DNA from: Kalmanozyma brasiliensis GHG001
Lineage: Eukaryota > Basidiomycota > Ustilaginomycetes > Ustilaginales
Direction of reading: 5' to 3'
NCBI RefSeq assembly: GCF_000497045.1
Contig: NW_015961948.1
Location: 558,001 to 622,000 of the forward strand
DNA: 64,000 bases
The translations under genes were made by a program, and so were the position numbers. This document shows positions 51,501-59,661 of the stretch, in pieces. How positions within the stretch are numbered: position 1 is the stretch's first letter; the number at the start of each line of letters is the position of its first letter. A model generated the notes under the pieces. It made no database searches. It was not told the DNA's origin and was given only the letters and a program-made list of their open reading frames with translations.

Positions 51501-52769
51501 CACGGACGTCTCGAGGATCCGCGCGGCGGTGCCGAAAGCGTCGCTAGCTGTCATTCCAACTTCAGCAGCATCAGCAATCGTCGTCGCGAGGTCCTCGCTG
51601 ACAAGGAGGCGCTGCTCAATGCCCTCAGCGAGCCATCGCGGCAGGAGGTTCTCCGACGCACAGAAGGTCGTTTCGCCGGTGCATTCGGCGAAGTGGCCCG
51701 TGCATTCCGACAGCTGCAGGCCGACAAGACAATGCTGGAGCAAATCGTGCGCGAAAAGACACCCCTGAGCGGCGTCGGGGACACCAACGAGATGCTCAGC
51801 GGTCACCTGTCCAAGATGAACGCCAAGCTGGAACAGAACGGCGCAGAGATCAGGAAGCTGCTGGACCTGTTGGAGCAGCAGAGGGAGGTGATGGAGCAGA
51901 TGATGGCCACTCACCAGTTGGAGAAGGACGCGTACGAAGATGAGGTGAGTCACCTGCATCGCGTGCTCGATGAGGCAGAGGCCGAGGTGGACCACCATCG
52001 AGCGCACGTGTTGAAGCTCAACGAGGAGCTGGTCAAGGCTCATACAGGGATTGCGCAGGCGAATGCGGATGCAACACGTGCCAGGACGATGCTGACGGAA
52101 GAAGCACGGAAGCGGGAGAAGGTCGTACAGCTGCTCCGACAGGCAAAGGACAGACTGAGGGAGGTGGAATCGGACAACGACCGCTCCGTCGATGGCGCGG
52201 ATGTGGAACGCCTCTCGCCCGAAGTGCATCGCGCCTCTTCGTCCGAGAACGAGGTCGCCCAGCTGCGCCGAATGCTCGAGGACCGAGACCAAGAAATCGC
52301 CTCCCTACGTCTTTCGCACGCGGACGCAGCGATGCACCACGACGCAGACGACTCTCTCTCCATCGGCCACGACTCCACCTCTACACCAGCCGAAGAAATC
52401 GCCCGTCTTCGCGCCCAGCTCACCGAACAGCGATCACGGGAAAAGCAAATCCGCACAGCCTACGTTTCCGTCCGCGAGGAGTTGCGCAAAGTCAACCTCG
52501 AACGACGTCGCTCTTCAGCAGGGTCCGTTCAGGCACTCACCGTCCCGCAACCGCCCGCAACAGCCGGCTCACGCTATCCCCGGGTCGTGACGCCTGAACC
52601 GGGGGATAGGAAGCTGAAGCGTCTCAGTCTGCCGATTGTTGCCAGAGCTTCGGGGTTGGTGGCGCCCCCAATTGGCGGGTACGCAGAGTGGGCGGGTCAG
52701 GGGAGGTGTCCAAGTCCGCTGTCAGCGAGGTCGCCCACCAGTTCAGTGTTGGAATTGGTGGGAGAGTAG
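48519..52769 (+). CDS. Large Ser-rich coiled-coil protein, unknown function
   Basis: Single exon, 1416 residues from the ATG at 48519. The first ~1000 residues are Ser/Thr/Pro/Ala-rich, disordered and dense in SP/TP and RxxS sites. A C-terminal coiled coil runs about 1015-1230 (RRREVLADKEALLNALSE; LLEQQREVMEQMMATHQLEK; DEAEAEVDHHRAHVLKLNEE), then a second short one ~1245-1330 (QLRRMLEDRDQEIASLRL). The last 80 residues are Gly/Pro-rich. The pattern, disordered phospho-rich head plus coiled-coil tail, is that of cytoskeletal or polarity scaffolds, but I recognise no specific family and name none. It converges with SSK1; the stops are 141 bp apart. Confidence 0.8.
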   Translation: MFSQWRTKRQFPMDAGPSVAPRSSSITNLAVESDSARSNSSRSMQPTPSLLQPTTGVKASRKVANRKGSKSRLAMRDGSGSAPPATNFVTGPRYAKRRSRRDSYLEFGGGVVPGDSCTESELSESSESPITPNRHTNAESGSNSAPPTTPSFPSKPTAPRHGRDGSLPRLELSQTRSSIDDFRSLLAFASPSNLHGRRLASSASTALSTPDLATAFAASADRSSPLPNRNKPQPPIPTSAITMNKPSTSSSISSVTSAAVKGQKLPRSPARTVSGRNQIVSTDEYRRHAHHSSGVQRQSTASSLPRSVSRRALYSYDNDQLRSPTRRTSISEAMRQLEDSVQRTPDAINFNGLAASSNDSETRRAVLTSSARANTTMSRTNSRGSRRHTKSSSDMSARNSTESWRGGAIGRDILRMLNDAEQLDDTQTTSSLASSKLQGTLVSEGGHSSATDPSTDLHDAEQLATIKERIEAPEVALQRQMSIDLGLSPSQTAGLFEIVTRGVSTYSSGSEEIRAGSPDFSSARRATRLPDLDEARETRQHGKVHGLTSPTFGPRQRKASQASIANELLPALTLDSTAPTLVKRRSSNASSIRSRKGSSERYHDAGPRRASEGLVTMPSPTSTRSATEAYTTPLPSLPFAASTPIPLLPPAWRWSAAQASEPNGPESVYQAELAKAVGKERKNRPAALALDQSALSAFAPDGSVSSANTGVFKGLASPSRLRAPPPSAPPTEPLPPVPDTPLLAPKSPMARQRRGSDFSAAGVNEAEAPKTPKLPRYSSSTTDLLTPKHSSDPASASISSPNSRRAMESDTISTEGTKQIETAGRVRRPSAGAVLAVSPVPEEPPVHSPARVPSGEDLHQVASSPKTRAADAAASRRLSMRKKGRKSQEATKSAASAVVATEHAGGQIVSPKLTSPILKDQRQFAPTKAEEVSPRSSPPSLPEDAFEVVQAPVRRAIATEKPSRPPPSAWNGRKVTSTASVSNTSDAADSSELGHGRLEDPRGGAESVASCHSNFSSISNRRREVLADKEALLNALSEPSRQEVLRRTEGRFAGAFGEVARAFRQLQADKTMLEQIVREKTPLSGVGDTNEMLSGHLSKMNAKLEQNGAEIRKLLDLLEQQREVMEQMMATHQLEKDAYEDEVSHLHRVLDEAEAEVDHHRAHVLKLNEELVKAHTGIAQANADATRARTMLTEEARKREKVVQLLRQAKDRLREVESDNDRSVDGADVERLSPEVHRASSSENEVAQLRRMLEDRDQEIASLRLSHADAAMHHDADDSLSIGHDSTSTPAEEIARLRAQLTEQRSREKQIRTAYVSVREELRKVNLERRRSSAGSVQALTVPQPPATAGSRYPRVVTPEPGDRKLKRLSLPIVARASGLVAPPIGGYAEWAGQGRCPSPLSARSPTSSVLELVGE

Positions 52770-52910
52770 GGGTGTCACCGACTCAATGCATGCGTCTGGC
52801 AGGCTCTCTCTTCGTGTGCGTGTGTGTGTGCTCTCACTCGTGTTTGTGGGCGAGGTCGTCGTTGCGAATGTCTGTGATTGGTGAATGAAAGTGTGATGGA
52901 GCACAGTTGA

Positions 52911-55900
52911 TCATCCGGCCGCCTCGTCCTTCTCCTCATGCTTGTCTTTCTCGTTCCCGTCCTTGTCCTCATCCTTATCCTTCCCCACAACTTCCTCTGC
53001 GCTCTTCTCAGCAGGTGCCTCCTCGCTAGCAGTGGAAGGTTGCTCCTTCGCCTGCTTCTGCTGCTCTTGCTGCCCCTCCTTCTTCTCCACATTCGCCTCG
53101 CGTTGCTCCATATTCGCCTCGCGCTGTTCCTTATTCGCCTCACTCTGCGCCTGATTCGCCTCGGCCCTCTTCTTCTTCTTAGCCGCCAACGTATCTCCGA
53201 GATGCAAATTGTTCGCCAGCGCCTTGGCCTTCTCGGCCGGTCCGTATCCGAACCCAAGATGCAGCTGCGCGCGATCGACTCTGCCGCCCGCAGCCCCGCT
53301 GTTGGCCGTCGCGTGCGTATCACCCAAATGGATGTCGTCCGAACTCAAGCCGCTGTACATGAGGTACATCATGGAACCCCATTCGAGGATCTTCTGGTTG
53401 AGCCAGGGGAGCGAGACGGGCTTGTTGAGGAAGTCATTGCATCCGGCGGCGAGGGCTTCGACTCGATCCGACGAGAGGACCGAGGCGGTGAGGGCGACGA
53501 TGATGACCGAGGCGCGGAAGGGGTTGATGCTTCCGCTGGAAGCGGGGCGGGTGCGGTTGGCTTCGCCGACGCCGTTGACCAGTGCACCCTTTGCGCCGGG
53601 TCCACCGCTTCCGCTCGCGGGTTTGGTCGACGGTGAGGCCACCTGCCCTTTCACGCCCTTCGCTGTCACCGTCCTGCTCCCCCCGCCCTCGGCGACCGCC
53701 TCGGGCGTGTTCGGCAGAATCCCGATGTTCGCGGACCGCTCCAACTTGCGGATCTCCTTGGTCGCCTCAATTCCATCCATCACAGGCAACTGGATGTCCA
53801 TCAGAATGAGATGATATCCTCCCGTCTTCCACTTCTCCACCGCCTCGCGTCCGTTGTTGGCCACGTCGTACTTGATCTTCTTCTTGCCCATAAACATGGA
53901 CAGGATGCGCTGGTTGATGGGGTTGTCTTCGACGATGAGTACCTTGATGGGTGGCAGGACGGCTTCGCGGACGGGCGCCTTCTTGGGGCCCTGGTTGCGG
54001 CGTTTGGTCGAGGTGAAGCCCATGCCCATCATGAAGCCGGATTGCGGCACTGCGGACGGCTTGCGCGGGTCAGAGGGGGATGCTGTGGCTGAGGCGGGAG
54101 CGGCTTTGTTCGCGAGGCGGTGGGCGGCGTTCGGAGCGGTGCGCGCGTTGGGCGTGGCCGTAGTCGAGTTGCTGCCTGATGCGATCGCAGGTGCCGGGTT
54201 TGTGCCAGGTGCGGCCCCTTCGCCGACTGCAGCTGATCCGGCTGACTTTGTCGACCCAGGCCCGGTAGGTTTGCTTGGCTGAGATGTTTCGCCCGTCGGC
54301 TTGCCAGCATCCGTTGCTTGGGGACTGCTGTCAGCCGGCTTGCCACTGTCGCTCTTCTGAGTCACATCTTGCGTCGCCGCAGCATCTTGGGCCCCAGCAC
54401 TATCCTCATCGGCCTCTCGAGCCTGCGATGCCAGACTCGATAGCGGAGTGGTCATCGGTGGCCTGGACGAGTTGAGCACGGAATGGATCCCTACTTGAGG
54501 CGCGAACATGCTTCCACTGGGATACTTGCCGACGTTCGACAGCTGGGATGGACGCGAGTCCGTCGATGCTGCTGACCCTGCGGGCGTCCCCTGCTCGTTC
54601 AAAGTCGGCAGATCGCTCGGGCGCAGATTGTGAATGTCCGCCGCACTGCCGCGCCTGCCTGCTCCTGTGGACCCGACGCTGCGGTTCATCAGTCTTCGAT
54701 CGCGAGCAGCTGTATCTGATCGCTCGCTTGTCTCGGACGAAGGTCCGCGTCGGATCGAAGAAGCAGACATGCCACGTGAGAGCCCTGGCTTCGATCCTGG
54801 AACCGACGGCGTAGACTTGGGTTGGAAGAATATGCCCGCAGGACGTCCGTCCGGGCTCTGGATGACCATTCCGCTCGCAGCACTTCCGCCCATCTTTGCT
54901 GCAGTCTCGCTAAAGTACTCGAGAGCGTCCGCGGGCATGGGGCTGCTGACCGCTTGCGAGCGAGCAAGCTGTGAAGATGACAGAGGCGAAGTGGTGCTGG
55001 GCGCGCCCGAGCCACCACTGTTGGTCTTGGGTGCCACACTTGCATCCGCAGGGATGGGAGCGGGGGCTGGTGTGGCGTCTGCGTTGGTGTTGTTGCCCGT
55101 CTGTCGTGAGATGGATGACCGGGGCGCAGACTTGGTCGTCATTGCAGCGCTGGACGCGGCGTCGTCGGCACCTGTGGGTTGGGTCACGGTACGGATGCTA
55201 GCTCCTTTGGCTGCCGGTGCGGCGGCCAGCGGTAGGTTTTCCTTCGTCAAAGGGATCTCGGGAGTAGAAATGCCTTCGGGAGCATGCGCAGCCTCGATCG
55301 GGCTCCAGGGTGTGGAGGGTGTGGTGTCCTCCTCTGCGAACGTCGAGTCGGTCTCTCGCCGCGTCAAGGTCATGAATCCTTGTCCGTCTTGCTGCTGTGA
55401 TGAGTCGGAGCTCCACCAGGTCTTTGAATGCGTGATGAGGGGCGACAGAGGAGAGGTCGCAATCGGCAGGAAGGGCAATCGCACAAGCGGCTTGTGTTGC
55501 GCCACATGCAATGCGGTCAAGATCCTCCTGGGCCCCGCTGGCTTAGGCAGGACCATGATCTCGGGCGGCGATGCCACGCCACGAAAGCTGGCAGAATCAA
55601 TGATCGGCTGTACGGTGTCCCGCACAAGACGATACGACTTCATCGAGGTGAAGAAGATGATGGTCTGTGACACAGACTCGTCCATGGAATCGACGTTCTT
55701 GTTGCCGTTCTCTCCGTTCATCAATTCTGTCCCAAGTGAGCCAAAAGAGCGCGTGGAGGCGTTGCCGAGCTGGGACGCCATGATACGATTGACTTGAGGA
55801 CTCGATTTGGTCCTGTGATCGAGCGTGGGACGTGGCAGCCTGCGTTCATTGGCCGGAGGGTTGTGAGGCGAGGCTTTGGAAGCGAGAGCCGATTTGAGGA

Positions 55901-57908
55901 TCGGCACGGCTGATCGGATGCGAAGCAGCTCCTTCTGCAAAGTGACAATGTCGTCATCGATGATGACGAAGCTGAAGGGCACCACTTTTCGTCCAGTCGA
56001 GTCGATTTGCGTCTCGGGTGACAGCATTTTGTCGTCGGCCCCGGCCTGTGGTGAAGCAATCTGGTCGACGGTCGGTGGCACATGGTCAGAATTGTCGAAA
56101 GTGACGGGCACTCCTGTGACAGGATCCAACACAGCCGTGTCGACTGCGCTTGATGGCTGCATCGTGTCTTGTTTGCTCTGCTCCGTGGGTGCTGTAGTGT
56201 CGGAAGAGGGAGGAGACGAAGCCGGATGAACCTGTCTGTCTATGTCGCTTGTGTAGCTGACCAGAGTGGGTCTTCCCGAAGTTAAAGCGACTGCGGTGTG
56301 TGTGTGCTTGCCAAAGATTCGGTCGCTACCGTCGAAGGATGACTCGTCCACATTGTCAGTAAAGACGGGAGCGACATCGCAGCCGACACCCGAAAGAAAT
56401 GTGGCCACTTGACGAGCGAAGAAGCTTCGGGATGTCGAGTAGAGTGCCACCCTCTTGCCCTGCAAGGTCGAGGCGAAGTCGGCAAGCTCGTCTTGATCTG
56501 GGCCAATGCGATGTTTCGAGTCGCTGCCCTGGTGCTGCGTTGACTCCAGCTCTTGAGGCTCGGCGAGCTGACCCACCGGAATGGTGATGGAATGATCAAT
56601 GACGGCTCGGTCTGGACCGCCCGGAAGCTGACTAACGGATTGTTCTGTTGTGAGTCCTGCGCCGAATGCATCGAGGAGAAGTGAAGCTGGTGTGCCAGAA
56701 ATTGACGACATGAGTTCCTGAGTTGCTGCAACAGTACGCGGGAGGACGAGGCGAAGACCGAGAGAGAGGATCACGAGCTTCATCTCCGAACCGCTATCGG
56801 GACGTACGACATTCTCCTCTTGGGGAGTCAAGGTGGTCGTCACCACGACAGTGGATCGAACGGGCGAGTTGCGCAGCAAGCGAGAGATGCAGCTCATGAA
56901 AAGGAACGTAAGCGCGATGCGGTCTGCCCAGACTGTGCACGAGCCAAGCTTATAGTGACGCTGATTGTCCGCTGGTTCGCCGTGTAGCTGTGGTTCCAAG
57001 TCCAGGACAAGATCGATGCCTCTGGCTGCGGCTAGACCGCTGACAACGTCTGCGACCTTCTGGAGTGTCTCGAGATAGTCGAAGTAGGTGAAGTCGACAC
57101 CGTCGTCGGACTGCTGTTGGGTAGTCGAAGGGCGACGAGAGCCATGACCCCTGTCTAGTGTCTCGAGCTGAGATGCCTGATTTGCGAGCCATTCGAAAAG
57201 TTTGCAAGCTTCGAAAAGAGCATTGAAGCTGGTGACGGGAACCTGCAGAGTGCTAGCACTGAGACCCTCGTCAGTGTTGGATGGGAACGCGTTGTCAGGG
57301 ACCAGGGAGCGCAAAAGATCGATGGGTATTGTGGCAGCGTTCCGAAGCATGTCAGGAAGATAGTTGGGATAGTGCGGCTTCGAGGAAGGGGCATCAGGTC
57401 CGTCAGAAGCCGCCGATCCGTTCGTGCCGTGGGAGGATGTACGGTCCATGTTCTGGACCTGAGGACTGAGTACGGGCAAGGAAGAGGCGGATGTGGGGTC
57501 GAAAGAAGTGCTGGTGGGGGAGAGCTGTTGTCTGCGATCATCCTCGATGCTGTCGAGGTTGGCGGTCAGTTGCGCGGACCGTCTTGGACGATCGAGGCCG
57601 GGGTAGGGCTTGGAATGCCCAGAGGTGGCATCGTGACCAGCGTCGGTGATACGTTGGGAGATGTCACGGTTGGCGTCGTCCACACTCTGTTGCGAGTCCT
57701 GAGGCAGGGATGGGCGGCCGTTGTTGAGTGGTTCCGAGGGCCACTGGAAAGCGCTCTTGGAGGGCGACCGCGGTCGTTGAAGGGCCGAGGCTGGATCATT
57801 GGAGTCGGATTCGGTGAATTCGAGGCTGGACGTGGCATTGCCGTTAGGAGCAGAAGAGGATGTGCTGGCCTGCGCCAATGGATCGTTTGCGTTTGATTCC
57901 GACGACAT
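52911..57908 (-). CDS. SSK1: HOG-pathway response regulator SSK1
   Basis: Single exon, 1665 residues from the ATG at 57908. Most of the protein is Ser/Pro/Gln-rich with scattered ordered blocks (for example ELVKLVIL...LVLPRTVAATQELMS near 370-395). The receiver domain begins near residue 1320: VLIVEDNPINQRILSMFM (acidic pocket), LILMDIQLPVMDG with the phosphorylated Asp (~1370), VALTAS, then NDFLNKPVSLPW with the conserved Lys. As in other fungal Ssk1, a ~75-residue Gly/Pro/Ser insert separates helix 3 from strand 4. The tail after the receiver is unusual: four heptads of EANxxQR type at 53079-53162. Known role: Sln1-Ypd1 phosphorelay output that activates the Ssk2/22-type MAPKKK and Hog1. 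It is over twice the length of budding yeast Ssk1 (712 residues). Confidence 0.93.
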   Translation of the reverse strand: MSSESNANDPLAQASTSSSAPNGNATSSLEFTESDSNDPASALQRPRSPSKSAFQWPSEPLNNGRPSLPQDSQQSVDDANRDISQRITDAGHDATSGHSKPYPGLDRPRRSAQLTANLDSIEDDRRQQLSPTSTSFDPTSASSLPVLSPQVQNMDRTSSHGTNGSAASDGPDAPSSKPHYPNYLPDMLRNAATIPIDLLRSLVPDNAFPSNTDEGLSASTLQVPVTSFNALFEACKLFEWLANQASQLETLDRGHGSRRPSTTQQQSDDGVDFTYFDYLETLQKVADVVSGLAAARGIDLVLDLEPQLHGEPADNQRHYKLGSCTVWADRIALTFLFMSCISRLLRNSPVRSTVVVTTTLTPQEENVVRPDSGSEMKLVILSLGLRLVLPRTVAATQELMSSISGTPASLLLDAFGAGLTTEQSVSQLPGGPDRAVIDHSITIPVGQLAEPQELESTQHQGSDSKHRIGPDQDELADFASTLQGKRVALYSTSRSFFARQVATFLSGVGCDVAPVFTDNVDESSFDGSDRIFGKHTHTAVALTSGRPTLVSYTSDIDRQVHPASSPPSSDTTAPTEQSKQDTMQPSSAVDTAVLDPVTGVPVTFDNSDHVPPTVDQIASPQAGADDKMLSPETQIDSTGRKVVPFSFVIIDDDIVTLQKELLRIRSAVPILKSALASKASPHNPPANERRLPRPTLDHRTKSSPQVNRIMASQLGNASTRSFGSLGTELMNGENGNKNVDSMDESVSQTIIFFTSMKSYRLVRDTVQPIIDSASFRGVASPPEIMVLPKPAGPRRILTALHVAQHKPLVRLPFLPIATSPLSPLITHSKTWWSSDSSQQQDGQGFMTLTRRETDSTFAEEDTTPSTPWSPIEAAHAPEGISTPEIPLTKENLPLAAAPAAKGASIRTVTQPTGADDAASSAAMTTKSAPRSSISRQTGNNTNADATPAPAPIPADASVAPKTNSGGSGAPSTTSPLSSSQLARSQAVSSPMPADALEYFSETAAKMGGSAASGMVIQSPDGRPAGIFFQPKSTPSVPGSKPGLSRGMSASSIRRGPSSETSERSDTAARDRRLMNRSVGSTGAGRRGSAADIHNLRPSDLPTLNEQGTPAGSAASTDSRPSQLSNVGKYPSGSMFAPQVGIHSVLNSSRPPMTTPLSSLASQAREADEDSAGAQDAAATQDVTQKSDSGKPADSSPQATDAGKPTGETSQPSKPTGPGSTKSAGSAAVGEGAAPGTNPAPAIASGSNSTTATPNARTAPNAAHRLANKAAPASATASPSDPRKPSAVPQSGFMMGMGFTSTKRRNQGPKKAPVREAVLPPIKVLIVEDNPINQRILSMFMGKKKIKYDVANNGREAVEKWKTGGYHLILMDIQLPVMDGIEATKEIRKLERSANIGILPNTPEAVAEGGGSRTVTAKGVKGQVASPSTKPASGSGGPGAKGALVNGVGEANRTRPASSGSINPFRASVIIVALTASVLSSDRVEALAAGCNDFLNKPVSLPWLNQKILEWGSMMYLMYSGLSSDDIHLGDTHATANSGAAGGRVDRAQLHLGFGYGPAEKAKALANNLHLGDTLAAKKKKRAEANQAQSEANKEQREANMEQREANVEKKEGQQEQQKQAKEQPSTASEEAPAEKSAEEVVGKDKDEDKDGNEKDKHEEKDEAAG
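53079..53162 (-). repeat. Four 21-bp tandem repeats in SSK1 coding sequence
   Basis: ATTCGCCTC recurs on the plus strand at 53091, 53112, 53133 and 53154, exactly 21 bp apart. The minus-strand translation is four related heptads (EANQAQS, EANKEQR, EANMEQR, EANVEKK). The period of 21 keeps frame, so copy number can vary without breaking the gene. Confidence 0.9.
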
Positions 57909-58676
57909 GATAGCACGATCTATGCTCTGACGAGAGGTTATTGGTGTGATGACACGCCGAAGTGAGCAAGGGCTGATCAGAGGGGCCGGAAGAGTGTCGC
58001 AGCACAGGTCTGACGCATCTTGTTGCCACGGATGGCTTGTTCGAGCGTCGGAATGGACGAGACCTCACTTGGAAAGCTGTGAAGAAAAGCGCAGGAGCCG
58101 ATGGTGCGGGATGGTAGTCGAGGTGATGACGATGAGGGTCAAGGTGCGTGAGGGTCCTTGCGCTATCCAAATCACGGCTGAGCTTGGTGAGTGTGTGGAG
58201 TATGATAGTCGTGCTGAGCCTGTTGGTCTGAATTGCTGGTCGAACGTTGCTGCGCGTCAAAAGTGACAGAGTTGGCAGCTGCATCGCGGACTGCAGCCAA
58301 CAACGGCATCCAACTCAGAATTTGGCCCGATATGCATGCGCTTCCCCGATCCAGGCGAGGCTTCCCTACTCGTCCTCTCATTAGCTTCAGCATGTTCGAT
58401 AGCTGTTTAGATCGCAAGCTCGGGTCTTCTGAGGGGAGAACAAGCTCGATATAGGCATCCTGATGCACATTTTGTGCCATCGAAAGAATGCAACAGCCGA
58501 GAGAGGGGCTCTGTGAGATGATGGTTTCGGGAGTGTGTAGATCGTACAAATACATGATCAAGATGGATCAGGGAAGAACAGACATCGACCAACGAGAGCT
58601 GGCTAGGAGCTGCGGAAGACGGTAGTTCATGGATGCTGACCGGCTGTGTGGGAAGTATGGGCAAGAGCCACCGAGT
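57909..58676. other. Upstream region of SSK1
   Basis: 768 bp between the SSK1 start and the bS6m stop, both on the minus strand. It must carry the SSK1 promoter and 5' leader. Several overlapping frames of 60-145 residues look random. Confidence 0.45.
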
Positions 58677-59290
58677 CTATTGCCAGCCGTATCGCATGGT
58701 CTTGCCTCCGAACAATGCTCGTGCTTCTGGGGCATCTGAGTTGGAATCGAGACCTCCTGATGTGGCTTTGGGTGTGATCTGGTCGAGCTTGTCGCCAAGC
58801 TTGAGCGCGGTCCACTTGATCACTCGTGGATCCGCTCGAAGTCGGTCGTTGAGCGATTTGAGTACGGGGGCGTTGGTGTCAAAGTGCATCAGCCAGTAGC
58901 TGTCGGATGAGCAGAGAGGGATGTGGTCAAAGCATGTCAGTGGCAAATCCTGCTCTGAGCGTTTAGAACGAGTAGGCTCGACAGTAATGAGTACTCACTC
59001 TCCTGTGCTGTGGTATTGCTGATGTCTGCGTGCGCGTTGCGGCAGTCGTCGTTGGCCCCAGTATTGCACTCCTCGCACTGCGCCTCCATTCTCGAGAATC
59101 AGCTTGGACGTCGACTTGACCAGGTCGCGCAGAGGGGCCGACTCGGCGGATGATGCGGCGATGCACAGGAGCTCGTAGAGACTGTAGCGTTGGGTCAATG
59201 GATCAATCAGCACTTGGTCAGAATGAATCGACCGTGGGAAAAGCAGAGGCGAGTGCTTGTATGCAGCTGTGGCTGAATAACTTACGGCAT
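58677..59290 (-). CDS. MRP17: Mitochondrial small-subunit ribosomal protein bS6m (MRP17), 3 exons
   Basis: The model is exon 1 59286-59290 (five bases, ATGCC), exon 2 58999-59181, exon 3 58677-58899. Intron 1 (104 bp) has GTAAGT/CTACAG ends and intron 2 (99 bp) GTGAGT/GACAG; all three exons join in frame. The product is 136 residues: MPLYELLCIAASS, then RDLVKSTSKLILENGGAVRGVQYWGQRRLP, YWLMHFDTNAPVLKSLN and DPRVIKWTALKLGDKL. These are the bacterial S6 blocks: Y/ELL..., strand with GG.V, RRL.P.R, Y.L..F....V..L...L..D..V.R. The start MPLYELLCI only appears after splicing the tiny first exon, strong support for the model. It acts on the platform of the mitochondrial ribosome. It is divergent from UTP4 by 371 bp. 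Confidence 0.88.
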
Positions 59291-59661
59291 GTTGGATCGT
59301 GTGACCAGCTGTTGTGCTGCGACGGCGTATCCGACAGTGATGAGTGAGAGTGCCGAGAGCGAGTGCGAGATGATGGGATGATAATGTGAAGCTGAGGAGG
59401 TGCCGATGTGACCACTTCGGAAGCAAGCCTTGTCGCCTTTCCCACCGTCACGTGCGAGTGCCGCTGCGAAGCCTGCCAAAAATTTATAAGATCCGCTCTG
59501 CAAACCCTGAAAAGTGCTCCACAAAAAAAAAAGAGTTTGGCGCAGCTGCCTGATGCTGCTTTCGATGCCCTCTCTCCTATTCACCATCACATCCCAGGCC
59601 GGTCATCAAAAGCGAGAGAGTCTTTCCAAGGACCTCGCTCACATCGATCACACCAGTCATC
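59291..59661. promoter_or_regulatory. Shared divergent promoter region of bS6m and UTP4
   Basis: 371 bp lie between the starts. A TATAA-like AATTTATAAG sequence at 59481-59490 points toward UTP4, and an A-tract (about ten A) follows at 59521-59533. Confidence 0.55.

Noticed and set aside
54634..55797. 387-residue plus-strand frame inside SSK1
   Set aside because: Antisense to a confident gene; its apparent hydrophobic Ala/Val/Leu stretches are reverse-complement Ser/Pro codons.
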